From Pseudomonas putida (lineage in GTDB: Bacteria; Pseudomonadota; Gammaproteobacteria; Pseudomonadales; Pseudomonadaceae), in the NCBI RefSeq assembly GCF_009883635.2, contig NZ_CP026115.2, forward strand, positions 5,828,001-5,892,000: a DNA stretch of 64,000 nt. The letters run 5' to 3'. Both the position numbers and the translations under genes were made by a program. Positions 26,982-35,386 of this stretch are shown piece by piece (the stretch's first letter is position 1; each line of letters starts with the position of its first letter). The notes beneath the pieces were generated by a model that was given only the letters and a program-made list of their open reading frames with translations, was not told the DNA's origin and searched no databases.

Positions 26982-28274
26982 CTATTGGCTCATGGCCAGG
27001 CGTGGGCCGCCGCGCTTGGCACGGCCTGAGGTCTGAGAGGTTTTCAGTACGGCGGTCAGCGCCACTGCGGTCAGCAGCGCCCCCGACATGAACAGGTATG
27101 AGGCACCCGGGCCGCCCGTGGCGCCGTTCAGATAGCCCACCAGCCACGAGCCCCCGAACGAACCCAGCGCGCCCATGCTGTTGATCAGCGCCATGGCGCC
27201 ACCGGCCACGTTGCTCGGCAAGATCTCCGGCACGATGGCGAAGAACGGGCCATAAGGTGCATACATGCACGCACCGGCAATCACCAGCAGCGTGTAGGAC
27301 AGCCAGAAATGCTCGGTACCCAGTGCGTAGGAGCCATAGAACGCCACGGCGGCGATCAACAACGGTGGCCAGACGAAGCGCTTGCGCTTCTGCAGCCGGT
27401 CCGACGCCCAGGACACCCCGACCATGCCCAGCACCGCCGCCATGTACGGCACCGACGCCAGCCAGCCGGCCTCGACGATATCGACATTGGCCGCCTGCTT
27501 GAGGATCGACGGCAGCCACAGCACGAAGCCGTACACACCGATGCTCCAGCAGAAGTACTGCAGCGACAGCACGATCACTTGTGGCGAGCGGAACGCCTCG
27601 CGGTAGTTCTTCACCGGCTTGATGCCTTGCTGTTCGGCCGCCAGGGCCTGCTGCAGGCTGGCCTTTTCCTGTTCGCTGAGCCATTTCACCTGGGCCGGCC
27701 GGTCATCCACCAGGCGCCACCAGATGAAGGCCCAGAGCACCGCCGGCAGGCCTTCGATGATGAACATCCAGCGCCAGTCGAAGTGCTTGATCAGGTAACC
27801 CGACACCACCGACATCCACAGGATGGTCACCGGGTTGCCAAGCATCAGGAAGGTGTTGGCCCGCGAGCGCTCGGCGCGGGTGAACCAGTGGCACAGGTAC
27901 ACCAGCATGGCCGGCATCACCGCGGCTTCCACCACGCCGAGCAGGAAGCGGATGGCGATCAGCAGGTAGACGTTACTGATCATCCCGGTCAGGGTCGCCA
28001 GGCCACCCCAGAGGATCAGGCTGACGAAGATCAACTTCTTCACGCTGCGCTTTTCGGCGTAGATCGCCCCGGGCACCTGGAAGAAGAAGTAACCGAGGAA
28101 GAACAACGCCCCCAGCAGCGAGGACAGCACGGGCGTGATCTTCAAGTCGTCGGCCATCCCCGAGGCCGCGGCAAAGCCATAGTTGGCGCGGTCCAGGTAG
28201 GCCAGGCTGTAAGTGATGAAGACGATCGGGATGATGTACCACCAGCGGCGTGGTGCGAGGCGGGTTGATTGCAT
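26982..28274 (-). CDS. kguT: 2-ketogluconate MFS transporter
   Basis: This 430-residue, 12-helix transporter of the anion:cation symporter family (hexuronate/2-ketogluconate branch) has YLDRANYGFAAASGMADDL in helix 1-2, the RFLLGVVEAAVMPAMLVYL region, and a charged middle loop around residues 200-230. It brings 2-ketogluconate, made in the periplasm, into the cell. It is the third gene of the operon, 63 bp after kguK and 9 bp before kguD. Confidence 0.92.
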   Translation of the reverse strand: MQSTRLAPRRWWYIIPIVFITYSLAYLDRANYGFAAASGMADDLKITPVLSSLLGALFFLGYFFFQVPGAIYAEKRSVKKLIFVSLILWGGLATLTGMISNVYLLIAIRFLLGVVEAAVMPAMLVYLCHWFTRAERSRANTFLMLGNPVTILWMSVVSGYLIKHFDWRWMFIIEGLPAVLWAFIWWRLVDDRPAQVKWLSEQEKASLQQALAAEQQGIKPVKNYREAFRSPQVIVLSLQYFCWSIGVYGFVLWLPSILKQAANVDIVEAGWLASVPYMAAVLGMVGVSWASDRLQKRKRFVWPPLLIAAVAFYGSYALGTEHFWLSYTLLVIAGACMYAPYGPFFAIVPEILPSNVAGGAMALINSMGALGSFGGSWLVGYLNGATGGPGASYLFMSGALLTAVALTAVLKTSQTSGRAKRGGPRLAMSQ

Positions 28275-28337
28275 GAAACGTTCTCCTGAGCTTGTTGTTT
28301 TTGTCGCAACAGGGCCGGCAAGCCGGCGTTCAGCGGT

Positions 28338-29288
28338 TCAGGCACTTCTGCGCAGTTCGTGCGCGTGGAGTTGGTGACGGTGTGGCAGGCCTTCCATGTC
28401 GCCACGCGATTGCACGGCGCGGCTGCCGCACCAGTTGCCGCGCGCCACCGCGTCGGCCAGCGGGCAGCCTTCGAGCAGCGCGCTGACCACACCGACGGCA
28501 AAGGCATCGCCGGCACCCACGGTGTCCACCACCTGGGCCACCGGCACCGGAGCGACCTGCCCCGCACCATGGCCATTGCGGTAGTAGGCACCCGCATCGC
28601 CCAGCTTGATCACCACGTGCTCCACCCCCTGGTCGAGGTAGAAGGCGGCGATGTCGGCGGGGGTGTGCTGCCCAGTGAGCAAACGGCCTTCCTCCAGGCC
28701 GGGCAGGACCCAGTGGGCCTTCACGGCCAGAGCGTTGATTTCACGGACCATGGTCGCACGGTCGGGCCACAGCGACGGGCGCAGGTTCGGGTCGAAGGAA
28801 ATACTGCGCCCGGCCTCGCGCATGCCATCGATCAGGGCATGGGACAATGCCCGGCAGCTGGCCGACAGCGCCGGCGGAATGCCCGTGGCATGCAGGTGGC
28901 GGGCCTGCAGCAGCGTCGGCTCGAGCATCGCGGTGGAAAGGCGGCTGGCGGCGGAGTCGCTGCGGAAGTACTCCACCACCGGGTCGCTGCCATCATCGCA
29001 GCGGCTTTTCAGCTGAAAGCCGGTCGGGCGACTGCCATCGACTTCGACACGGCTGCAATCCAGGCCTTCCTGGCGCAGGCTGGCGAGCACGAAACGCCCC
29101 AGCGAGTCATCGCCCACCCGGCTCAGCCAGCGCACGCGAAAGCCCAGCCGGGCCAGGCCGATGGCCACATTGCTGTCGGCGCCGGCGATACGTTTGCCGA
29201 AGGTGCCGACGCTGGCCAGGTCACCGCTGTGCTCGGCGACAAACATGGCCATGGTTTCGCCGAAACACAGCACGTCATGCTCAAGCAT
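28338..29288 (-). CDS. kguK: 2-ketogluconate kinase (PfkB family)
   Basis: This 316-residue ribokinase-like enzyme phosphorylates 2-ketogluconate to 2-keto-6-phosphogluconate. The PfkB signatures are seen near the N-terminus ([14 protein letters not shown]) and at the active-site end ([13 protein letters not shown], with the catalytic Asp in GAGD). It overlaps kguE by 8 bp and is followed by kguT. The last about 20 residues are charged and of no known function. Confidence 0.93.
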   Translation of the reverse strand: MLEHDVLCFGETMAMFVAEHSGDLASVGTFGKRIAGADSNVAIGLARLGFRVRWLSRVGDDSLGRFVLASLRQEGLDCSRVEVDGSRPTGFQLKSRCDDGSDPVVEYFRSDSAASRLSTAMLEPTLLQARHLHATGIPPALSASCRALSHALIDGMREAGRSISFDPNLRPSLWPDRATMVREINALAVKAHWVLPGLEEGRLLTGQHTPADIAAFYLDQGVEHVVIKLGDAGAYYRNGHGAGQVAPVPVAQVVDTVGAGDAFAVGVVSALLEGCPLADAVARGNWCGSRAVQSRGDMEGLPHRHQLHAHELRRSA

Positions 29289-30060
29289 GGCTCACCTCCT
29301 CGCCCAGACCCAGCCGCGCCAGGTTGTGCACCTGGGCACGGGTCAGCGCCAACAAGTCATCGCTTACCAACGGGTATTCGACTGCACGTACCAGCCCGGG
29401 GCTGAATTCGTCGAACAGCGCTTCCCAGGCCAACAGGTCGCCAGCTTTCGGCGGTACGGCGTGCAAGCGGCCATCTGCACCTTGCTGCACGGCCTTGCAG
29501 TGCACGTAGCGCACCCAGCGGCCGAGCTGGCGAGCGGCCTGCAACGCGGATTCGCTCTGCCATTGCCAGTTGCCAATGTCGAAGGTCATGCCCAGCGGCA
29601 GCGCCCAGCCCTGGGCATGCTGGAAGAACCGCAGCAGTGGCTCGATGCGCCCACCTTGTGGGGTCTGGTCATTCTCCACCAACAGCACAGGATCACCCTC
29701 GCGCAGCAGTGCCTGCAAGGCAGCGACATCGCATTGCTCATGGTAATGCCCAAGTGAAACCTTCAGCGCCACGGCGCCAAGGGCCTTGGCCAGCGAGAGC
29801 TTCGCAGACAGCTGCGGGTCTGGCTCGCCTTGCGCCGTCCACAGCTCCAGCGGCGAGGAATACAGGCACTCCAGGCCTGAGGCTGCGATCGCTGCGCAAA
29901 GCGCGACAGTGTCGGGCGCTTCGTCGAACAACTCTTCGCGCAGCTCGATTCGACTGACGCCGGCTGCCGCCAGCAGTTCGACAAAACTCCCCTGGCCACG
30001 TTGCCGCACAAGGCTGGCGCCGTAGCTGGAGAGGCTGATGGAAACGGGGTTCGCGTGCAT
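29281..30060 (-). CDS. kguE: KguE-type sugar epimerase/isomerase (TIM barrel)
   Basis: The 259-residue protein of the xylose-isomerase-like TIM-barrel family has putative metal ligands in [23 protein letters not shown] and YVHCKAVQ. It is the first gene of kguEKTD; its precise reaction in ketogluconate use is not settled. The start MHANPVSI at 30060 is supported by AAGGAC upstream and puts the PtxS operator 15-28 bp before the start codon. An upstream in-frame start would run through the operator and is rejected. Confidence 0.88.
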   Translation of the reverse strand: MHANPVSISLSSYGASLVRQRGQGSFVELLAAAGVSRIELREELFDEAPDTVALCAAIAASGLECLYSSPLELWTAQGEPDPQLSAKLSLAKALGAVALKVSLGHYHEQCDVAALQALLREGDPVLLVENDQTPQGGRIEPLLRFFQHAQGWALPLGMTFDIGNWQWQSESALQAARQLGRWVRYVHCKAVQQGADGRLHAVPPKAGDLLAWEALFDEFSPGLVRAVEYPLVSDDLLALTRAQVHNLARLGLGEEVSHA

Positions 30061-30074
30061 TGTTCTTGTCCTTA

Positions 30075-30088
30075 TGAAACCGGTTTCA
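30075..30088. promoter_or_regulatory. PtxS operator upstream of the kgu operon
   Basis: The perfect 14-bp palindrome TGAAACCGGTTTCA is the sequence known to be bound by PtxS in P. putida. It lies just upstream of kguE and would block transcription until 2-ketogluconate releases the repressor. Confidence 0.93.
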
Positions 30089-30126
30089 TTTTTTGATTGC
30101 ATGCGGGCGACCTTGCTGCCCGCAGG

Positions 30127-31116
30127 TTATTCCTGTGCTTGAGTGGAACCTCGGGTGATCAGCTGTGCCTTGAAATCGATGCGTCGAGGTGCGTCGTTGC
30201 TACCGCGCAGGCGTTCGAGCAGGCACTCGAACGCGGCCACGCCGATGCGCTCTGTGGGCTGGGCCAGTGCGGTGATGCCGCTGCCGACCAGGGGGTACCA
30301 GTCCAGTTCGTCGAGGGCGATCAGGCCCACTTCGCTGAACAGTTTGCAGCCCGAATCGTGCAACACGCGGGTAACCGCCAGGGTGGCCACGCCGTTGAAG
30401 GTGAAGATTGCCTGCGGGCCATGGCCCTTGCTGGCCAGGAAGGCGCCGAGCTTGGCCGGCAGACCCGCATCGACTTCCAGCAGTTGCTGGCGCATGCCGT
30501 TGCGGTTGCTGATCGACGCGGTAAAGGCCTGCACCCGCTCCAGGCGCGAGCTGGTGCCATCCAGCGGTTCGGTGACCGCGAGAATGTCGCGGTAACCTTG
30601 CGCCTGCAGGTGGTCCAGCGCCTGCTCGATGGCATCGGCATTGTCCAGGCCGACCAGGTCGACCTTGAGCTCCGGCAGTTGCCGGTCGACCAGCACCATG
30701 GGGATGTCGCGCTGCAGGTTGAGCAGTTCGCCGGGGTGGCGGCCGAGGGTGTTCACGATCAGCCCTTCGACGTTGTAGGACTGCAGGGCCGTCAGGTGGT
30801 GGCGTTCCTGCTCGTCGTCGCGGTTGGTGTTGCACACCACCAGGCTGTAGCCGTGCTGGCGGCAGGCGGTTTCCACGCCGTGCATCACGGCCACTGAATA
30901 GGGGTTGAGAATGTCGGCCACGAGCATGCCGATCAGGCGTGTCTGGCCACGCTTGAGGCCGCGGGCCATCTGGTTGGGCCGGTAACCCAGGCGCTCGATG
31001 ACTTCTTCCAGGCGCTTGGCAGTGGTGTCGGCCAATAGCTGGCGATCACCGCCGATGTAGCGCGAGACCGTGGCCTTGGACACACCGGCCACACGTGCCA
31101 CTTCGCTGATGGTCAC
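30127..31116 (-). CDS. ptxS: PtxS, LacI-family repressor of gluconate/2-ketogluconate genes
   Basis: This LacI-type regulator has the HTH VTISEVARVAGVSKATVSRY directly at the N-terminus and a periplasmic-binding-protein-like sensor domain (IGMLVADILNPYSVAVMHGV onward). It represses kgu, gad and itself in response to 2-ketogluconate. The start is odd. In the reading frame of the protein the first usable codon is GTG at 31116 (329 aa) with a poor ribosome binding site. A well-placed ATG at 31148 with AAGGGG 6 nt upstream is in another frame and stops after 11 codons. One extra C in the C5 tract at 31125-31129 would join them as MTDSPSTPRERVTISEV. It is a possible frameshift or sequencing error; the HTH itself is intact in the GTG form. 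Confidence 0.88.
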   Translation of the reverse strand: MTISEVARVAGVSKATVSRYIGGDRQLLADTTAKRLEEVIERLGYRPNQMARGLKRGQTRLIGMLVADILNPYSVAVMHGVETACRQHGYSLVVCNTNRDDEQERHHLTALQSYNVEGLIVNTLGRHPGELLNLQRDIPMVLVDRQLPELKVDLVGLDNADAIEQALDHLQAQGYRDILAVTEPLDGTSSRLERVQAFTASISNRNGMRQQLLEVDAGLPAKLGAFLASKGHGPQAIFTFNGVATLAVTRVLHDSGCKLFSEVGLIALDELDWYPLVGSGITALAQPTERIGVAAFECLLERLRGSNDAPRRIDFKAQLITRGSTQAQE

Positions 31117-31184
31117 CCGCTCGCGGGGGTGGAGGGTGAATCGGTCATTGCGGGCCCCTTGTGATTGTTGTCGGTGACGGCGAA

Positions 31185-31198
31185 TGAAACCGGTTTCA
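31185..31198. promoter_or_regulatory. PtxS operator upstream of ptxS (autoregulation)
   Basis: This second exact copy of TGAAACCGGTTTCA lies 37 bp upstream of the ATG at 31148 and 69 bp upstream of the in-frame GTG. The position fits repression of ptxS by its own product. Confidence 0.92.
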
Positions 31199-31226
31199 AT
31201 ACAGCAGAACTTCAAGCGCTCGTCAA

Positions 31227-31347
31227 CCTGTGGGAGCCGCCTTGTGTCGCGAAAGGGCCGCATAGCGGCCCCGGCAATCTCTGCTTTGTCGCCGAGATCC
31301 TGGGGCTGCTTTGCAGCCCTTTCGCGACACGAGGCCGCTCCCACAGG
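31227..31347. terminator. Long REP-type inverted repeat after the dehydrogenase operon
   Basis: The arms 31227-31257 and 31317-31347 (CCTGTGGGAGC...GTGTCGCGAAAGGG and its complement) match with few differences around an about 60-nt centre. It lies between the end of the gluconate dehydrogenase operon and the ptxS promoter, where it can insulate the two. Confidence 0.65.
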
Positions 31348-31361
31348 GTGAAGTGTCAGCC

Positions 31362-32606
31362 CTAACGGAGGTGTTTCACCTCCGCGGCGCTGACCGCGCT
31401 GCCCTGGTTACCCCAGCTGCTGCGAATGAAATTGACTACATCCGCCACTTCCTGGTCACTCAGGCGCCAGCCGAACGCCGGCATGGTGAAGTTCGACGGC
31501 GCCGTGTGCGTCGCCGGCACGGTCCCGCCCGCCAGCACCACATGGATCAGCGAGCTGGCATCCGCCGTCTGCACCACCGGGTTGCCCGCCAGCGCCGGGA
31601 ACACCCGGGTATAGCCGTGGCCATCGGTACGGTGGCAGGCCGCGCAGTTGTCGATGTACACCGACGCCCCCGGCTTGCTGTCGTTGCCCTGCCACAAGGC
31701 ATCGGCCACTTGCTTGTCATACACGTGCGGCTGATCGTTCGGGTCGCTCGGCGGCAAGGTCTTCAGGTAGCGGGCGATGGCGGTCAGGTCGGCATCGCTC
31801 AGGTGCTGCAGGCTGTGCTCGACCACATCGCTCATGCCACCGAACACCGCGCTACGGTCACTGCGGCCGGTCTTGAGGAACTGCACCAGCTGCTCTTCGC
31901 TCCAGCTGCCCAGGCCGTCCTTGTGGTCGCCGCGCAGGTTCTTGGCGATCCAGCCTTCGAGCGGCGCACTGCCGGCCAGGAACTGCTCGCCATCGGCCGG
32001 GCTCAGGGCCTTTTCCTGCATGGTCAGGGCACGCGGGGTGTGGCAGGCGCCACAATGCCCCAGGCCCTCGACCAGGTAGGCGCCACGGCTGACCACCGGG
32101 TCTGCACCGGCGGGTGCCTGCCAGGCCTGCACTTCGGGGGCGAACAGCCCGCGCCAGATCGACAGTGGCCAGCGCATGCTCAACGGCCACGGGATATCGG
32201 TCGGTTTGTTGGGCTGGGCGACCGGCTCGACGCCTTGCATGAAGTACGCATACAACGCCTGCATGTCGTCGTCGCTGACCCGCGCGTAGGACGGGTATGG
32301 CATCGCCGGGTACAAGGTGCTGCCATCCCGGGCGATGCCTTTGCGCACCGCCTGGTCGAAGTCGGCGAAGCTGTACTGGCCGATGCCGCTGGCGTGCGGG
32401 GTGATGTTGGTGGAGTACACCGTACCGATCGGGGTTTCCATCGGCAGCCCGCCGGCAAAGGGCTTGCCGCCCTTGGCGGTATGGCAGGCCACGCAGTCAC
32501 CCGCGCGGGCCAGGTATTCGCCCTTCTTCACCAGGGCATCATCGGCCTGGGCCGCCGCCGTGGCGCCCAGCAGCAAGGTTGCGATCAACAGGTTCTTCAT
32601 GTTCAT
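31362..32606 (-). CDS. Gluconate 2-dehydrogenase, triheme cytochrome c subunit
   Basis: This 414-residue periplasmic cytochrome has an N-terminal signal peptide (about 1-21) and three heme c sites: CVACH (38-42), CGACH and CAACH. It takes electrons from the flavoprotein subunit and passes them to ubiquinone in the membrane. It is the third gene of a small subunit-flavoprotein-cytochrome operon, 6 bp after the flavoprotein gene. In Pseudomonas this enzyme makes 2-ketogluconate in the periplasm. Confidence 0.93.
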   Translation of the reverse strand: MNMKNLLIATLLLGATAAAQADDALVKKGEYLARAGDCVACHTAKGGKPFAGGLPMETPIGTVYSTNITPHASGIGQYSFADFDQAVRKGIARDGSTLYPAMPYPSYARVSDDDMQALYAYFMQGVEPVAQPNKPTDIPWPLSMRWPLSIWRGLFAPEVQAWQAPAGADPVVSRGAYLVEGLGHCGACHTPRALTMQEKALSPADGEQFLAGSAPLEGWIAKNLRGDHKDGLGSWSEEQLVQFLKTGRSDRSAVFGGMSDVVEHSLQHLSDADLTAIARYLKTLPPSDPNDQPHVYDKQVADALWQGNDSKPGASVYIDNCAACHRTDGHGYTRVFPALAGNPVVQTADASSLIHVVLAGGTVPATHTAPSNFTMPAFGWRLSDQEVADVVNFIRSSWGNQGSAVSAAEVKHLR

Positions 32607-32612
32607 CGCTCC

Positions 32613-34397
32613 TCAAGCCTGGACCAGCGGGCCGGGGTTCTTCAGGTACTGCTCGCGGATCGCCCGGGCCGACCAATAGGTCAGCGCCGCCACCAGGCCG
32701 GTGGGGTTGTAGCCCAGGCCCTGGGGGAATGCCGAAGCACCGGGAACGAACACGTTGTGCACGTCCCAGCTCTGCAGGTAGCGGTTCAGCGCGCTGGTCT
32801 TGGGGTCGCTGCCCATGATCGCGCCACCGTTGAGGTGGGTGGTCTGGTAGCTGGCGGTATTGAAGTGTTCCTTGACCTTCTTGCCGAGGATGGCGATGGA
32901 CTTGGGGTTCATCGCCTGGGCGATCTTGCTCAGCTTGTCGACCATGAACTGGTTCATCCTGATGTCGTTTTCCTGCCAGTCGAAGGTCATGCGCAGCAGC
33001 GGCTGGCCGTAGGCATCGCGGTAGGTCGGGTCGAGGTCGAGGTAGTTGCCGCGGTACGACTGGTGCGCGCCGTGGGCGTCCATCGACACCTGATGGGTGT
33101 AGTAGTCGGCGGTGGCCTTCTTCCAGGCGCTGCCCCAGGCCGGTGTGCCGGGCGGGTTGGCGACCCCGGCGATCGGCCGGCTGCCGGCCTGGTTGACCCA
33201 CATCGGCGAGCCGCCGACGAAACCGTGGGGGCCGTGGTCGAAGTTGTCGGCGTTGAAATCGTCGATGGCCACGCCGTTGCCGCCGGCACCGATGAAGTTG
33301 TTGGTGTAGGTGTCCTTGTCGAAGAACGCCTTGACCGTACCCATGTTCTGGTAGGCGAAGTTGCGCCCGACCACGCCTTCGTTCTTGACCGGGTCATAAG
33401 GCTTGCCGATGCCGGACAGCAGCATCAGGCGCACGTTGTTGAACTGGAACGCGGCGAGGATGACGATGTCCGCCGGCTGTTCCACTTCGCGGCCCTGGGC
33501 GTCGATGTAGGTCACGCCGGTGGCCTTGCGCTTGCTGTCGTCCAGGTTCACCCGCAGCACATGGGCGTTGGCGCGCAGCTCGAAGTTCGGCACCTGGCGC
33601 AACGCCGGCAGGATGTTCACGTTCGGCGAGGCCTTGGAGTACATGTAGCAGACGTAGCCGCTGCAGAAGCCGCAGAAGTTGCACGGCCCCATCTGCGCGC
33701 CGTACGGGTTGGTGTACGGCCCGGAGGTGTTGGCCGACGGCAGGTTGTAAGGCTTGTAGCCGAGGCTGGCCGCGGCCTTTTCGAACAGCTTGGCCGAGAC
33801 CACGTTCTTCTGCGATTCCAGCGGGAACGGGTTGGAGCGGTCAGGCGCGTAGGGGTTGCCGCCCTTCCCTTCGCCAACCCGCTTGCCGTTTACCGTCCAG
33901 GCCTGGCCGGAGGTGCCGAAGACCTTCTCGGCAAAGTCGAAATGCGGCTCGAGTTCCTCGTAGCTGACGCCGAAGTCCTGAATAGTCATGTCTTCGGGGA
34001 TGAAGCGCTTGCCGTAGCGTTCCTCGTAGTGGCTACGCATGCGCAGCTCCATCGGGTCGACCCGAAAGTGCACGCCTGACCAGTGCAGCCCTGCGCCGCC
34101 GACGCCCTTGCCCGGCAGGAAGGCGCCGAGCTGGCGGTTAGGCAGCGCGACATCGTTCACGCTGTGGCGGATGGTGACGGTCTCTTTCGACACATCGACG
34201 AATAGCTTCTTGCGCACGCTGTAGGTCAGTTCGTCGATCACCTGCGGATAGCTGCCATCCGGGTAAGTGTCCTGCATCGGCCCGCGCTCCAGCGCCACCA
34301 CCTGCAGGCCGGCTTCGGTGAGCTCCTTGGCCATGATCGCGCCGGCCCAGCCGAAACCGACGATCACCACGTCAGCCTTCTTCATTGCATTGGCCAT
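32613..34397 (-). CDS. Gluconate 2-dehydrogenase, FAD (GMC oxidoreductase) subunit
   Basis: This 594-residue GMC-family flavoprotein oxidises gluconate to 2-ketogluconate. It has the dinucleotide-binding N-terminus VVIVGFGWAGAIMAKEL, the FAD loop PGKGVGGAGLHWSG, a cysteine-rich stretch CNFCGFCSGYVC that could hold an Fe-S cluster or disulfides, and the C-terminal active-site block NVFVPGASAFPQGLGYNP. It has no signal peptide of its own and is presumably exported with the Tat-tagged small subunit. The start MANAMKK at 34397 is 3 bp after the small-subunit stop. Confidence 0.93.
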   Translation of the reverse strand: MANAMKKADVVIVGFGWAGAIMAKELTEAGLQVVALERGPMQDTYPDGSYPQVIDELTYSVRKKLFVDVSKETVTIRHSVNDVALPNRQLGAFLPGKGVGGAGLHWSGVHFRVDPMELRMRSHYEERYGKRFIPEDMTIQDFGVSYEELEPHFDFAEKVFGTSGQAWTVNGKRVGEGKGGNPYAPDRSNPFPLESQKNVVSAKLFEKAAASLGYKPYNLPSANTSGPYTNPYGAQMGPCNFCGFCSGYVCYMYSKASPNVNILPALRQVPNFELRANAHVLRVNLDDSKRKATGVTYIDAQGREVEQPADIVILAAFQFNNVRLMLLSGIGKPYDPVKNEGVVGRNFAYQNMGTVKAFFDKDTYTNNFIGAGGNGVAIDDFNADNFDHGPHGFVGGSPMWVNQAGSRPIAGVANPPGTPAWGSAWKKATADYYTHQVSMDAHGAHQSYRGNYLDLDPTYRDAYGQPLLRMTFDWQENDIRMNQFMVDKLSKIAQAMNPKSIAILGKKVKEHFNTASYQTTHLNGGAIMGSDPKTSALNRYLQSWDVHNVFVPGASAFPQGLGYNPTGLVAALTYWSARAIREQYLKNPGPLVQA

Positions 34398-34400
34398 GCT

Positions 34401-35135
34401 TTACGCCCTCTCACCGCGAATCGAAACTGCCGGGAACGGGTAAGGCTCGTTGCGCTCGACCCAGTCCATGAAATCTGCCCGGGCACCCGGGAAGCCGATC
34501 TGCGTCCAGCCGACCATGCCTTTGTTGCCGCCGTGAATCGGGTCGCAGAAGAAGCCTTCGCGGGTGTTCTGCACCAGCAGGCTGAAGAACAGCTTGGCCG
34601 GCAACTGCTCGAAAACGATCTCACCGGCTTCGATCTTGCCGAGAATCTTGTCTCGGGTAGCGCTATCTTGCTCGGCAAAGGTTTTACCGCTGGCGTTCTT
34701 GATCCACGCCTCCGTGGCAGCGATGCCCAGGCGGTAGATCTGTTGCGGGCTGAGTTGCAGCTGGTAGCCGAGCTCCGCGGCGGCATCGGCCTTGAACGGG
34801 CCTTGCATGTACCACTGGGCGCCAGTGGCGTAAGGGGTGTTCATCTGGCGGTCGATGAACTCGGCGGCGCCCGCCTCCAGCGCACCGGGGCCGAGTTCGT
34901 CGGCGGGGATGATGCGCGACACGGCCGCTTGCACGAAGGCCCATTCTTCGGCGGTGAAGAAGGTTGGCTGATAGTTGCCCGCAGGGGGTGTGGCCGGCAC
35001 CTTGGGTTCGCGCACGGGCTCGGCCAGCAGCTGGCTGGCACCCAGGCCGGTGCTGGCCACGGTGACCACCGGGATCAGGGTCAAGGTCTTGCGCAGGAAG
35101 TCCCGGCGCGGGTTGTCGGGGGCATGCTCAGGCAT
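34401..35135 (-). CDS. Gluconate 2-dehydrogenase, small (gamma, subunit 3) subunit
   Basis: This 244-residue protein of the gluconate 2-dehydrogenase subunit 3 family has a twin-arginine signal RRDFLRK at residues 10-16 followed by a hydrophobic stretch. The Tat signal can carry the folded flavoprotein partner to the periplasm. It is the first gene of the operon, about 100 bp downstream of a PtxS operator. Confidence 0.92.
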   Translation of the reverse strand: MPEHAPDNPRRDFLRKTLTLIPVVTVASTGLGASQLLAEPVREPKVPATPPAGNYQPTFFTAEEWAFVQAAVSRIIPADELGPGALEAGAAEFIDRQMNTPYATGAQWYMQGPFKADAAAELGYQLQLSPQQIYRLGIAATEAWIKNASGKTFAEQDSATRDKILGKIEAGEIVFEQLPAKLFFSLLVQNTREGFFCDPIHGGNKGMVGWTQIGFPGARADFMDWVERNEPYPFPAVSIRGERA

Positions 35136-35234
35136 TTCGGGTCCTCATCAGCATTGGGGCGGCCTTGGGTTGCGCCATCTGGTGTCCGGTCAGGGCCGGC
35201 AAAGCCGCGTAATCTAGCTGGTTTGGAAATCTTT

Positions 35235-35248
35235 TGAAACCGGTTTCA
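35235..35248. promoter_or_regulatory. PtxS operator upstream of the gluconate dehydrogenase operon
   Basis: This third exact copy of TGAAACCGGTTTCA lies 100 bp upstream of the small-subunit start. It puts periplasmic oxidation of gluconate under the same repressor as 2-ketogluconate uptake and breakdown. Confidence 0.92.
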
Positions 35249-35284
35249 AAGCCTGCGACATCCTGAGCCTTGACACACCTCCCT

Positions 35285-35369
35285 TGTAGGAGCGGGCTTG
35301 CCCCGCGAACACCGGCAAAGCCGGTGCCATACACCGAGTTGCCTTCTTCGCGGGCAAGCCCGCTCCCAC
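35285..35369. repeat. REP pair (P. putida type)
   Basis: TGTAGGAGCGGGCTTG...CGCGAA (35285-35309) is repeated inverted at 35347-35369, with a small hairpin CACCGGCAAAGCCGGTG between. It lies just behind the OprD porin stop and probably marks the end of that operon. Confidence 0.8.
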
Positions 35370-35386
35370 TGGAGACCTGCAGCGCG

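Noticed and set aside
31311..34079. A 922-codon open frame on the plus strand across the gluconate dehydrogenase genes
   Set aside because: It is the antisense shadow of two well-matched genes (cytochrome c and GMC flavoprotein); its composition (Val/Gly/Ala/His/Gln-rich, no domain) is that of a GC-rich reverse frame.
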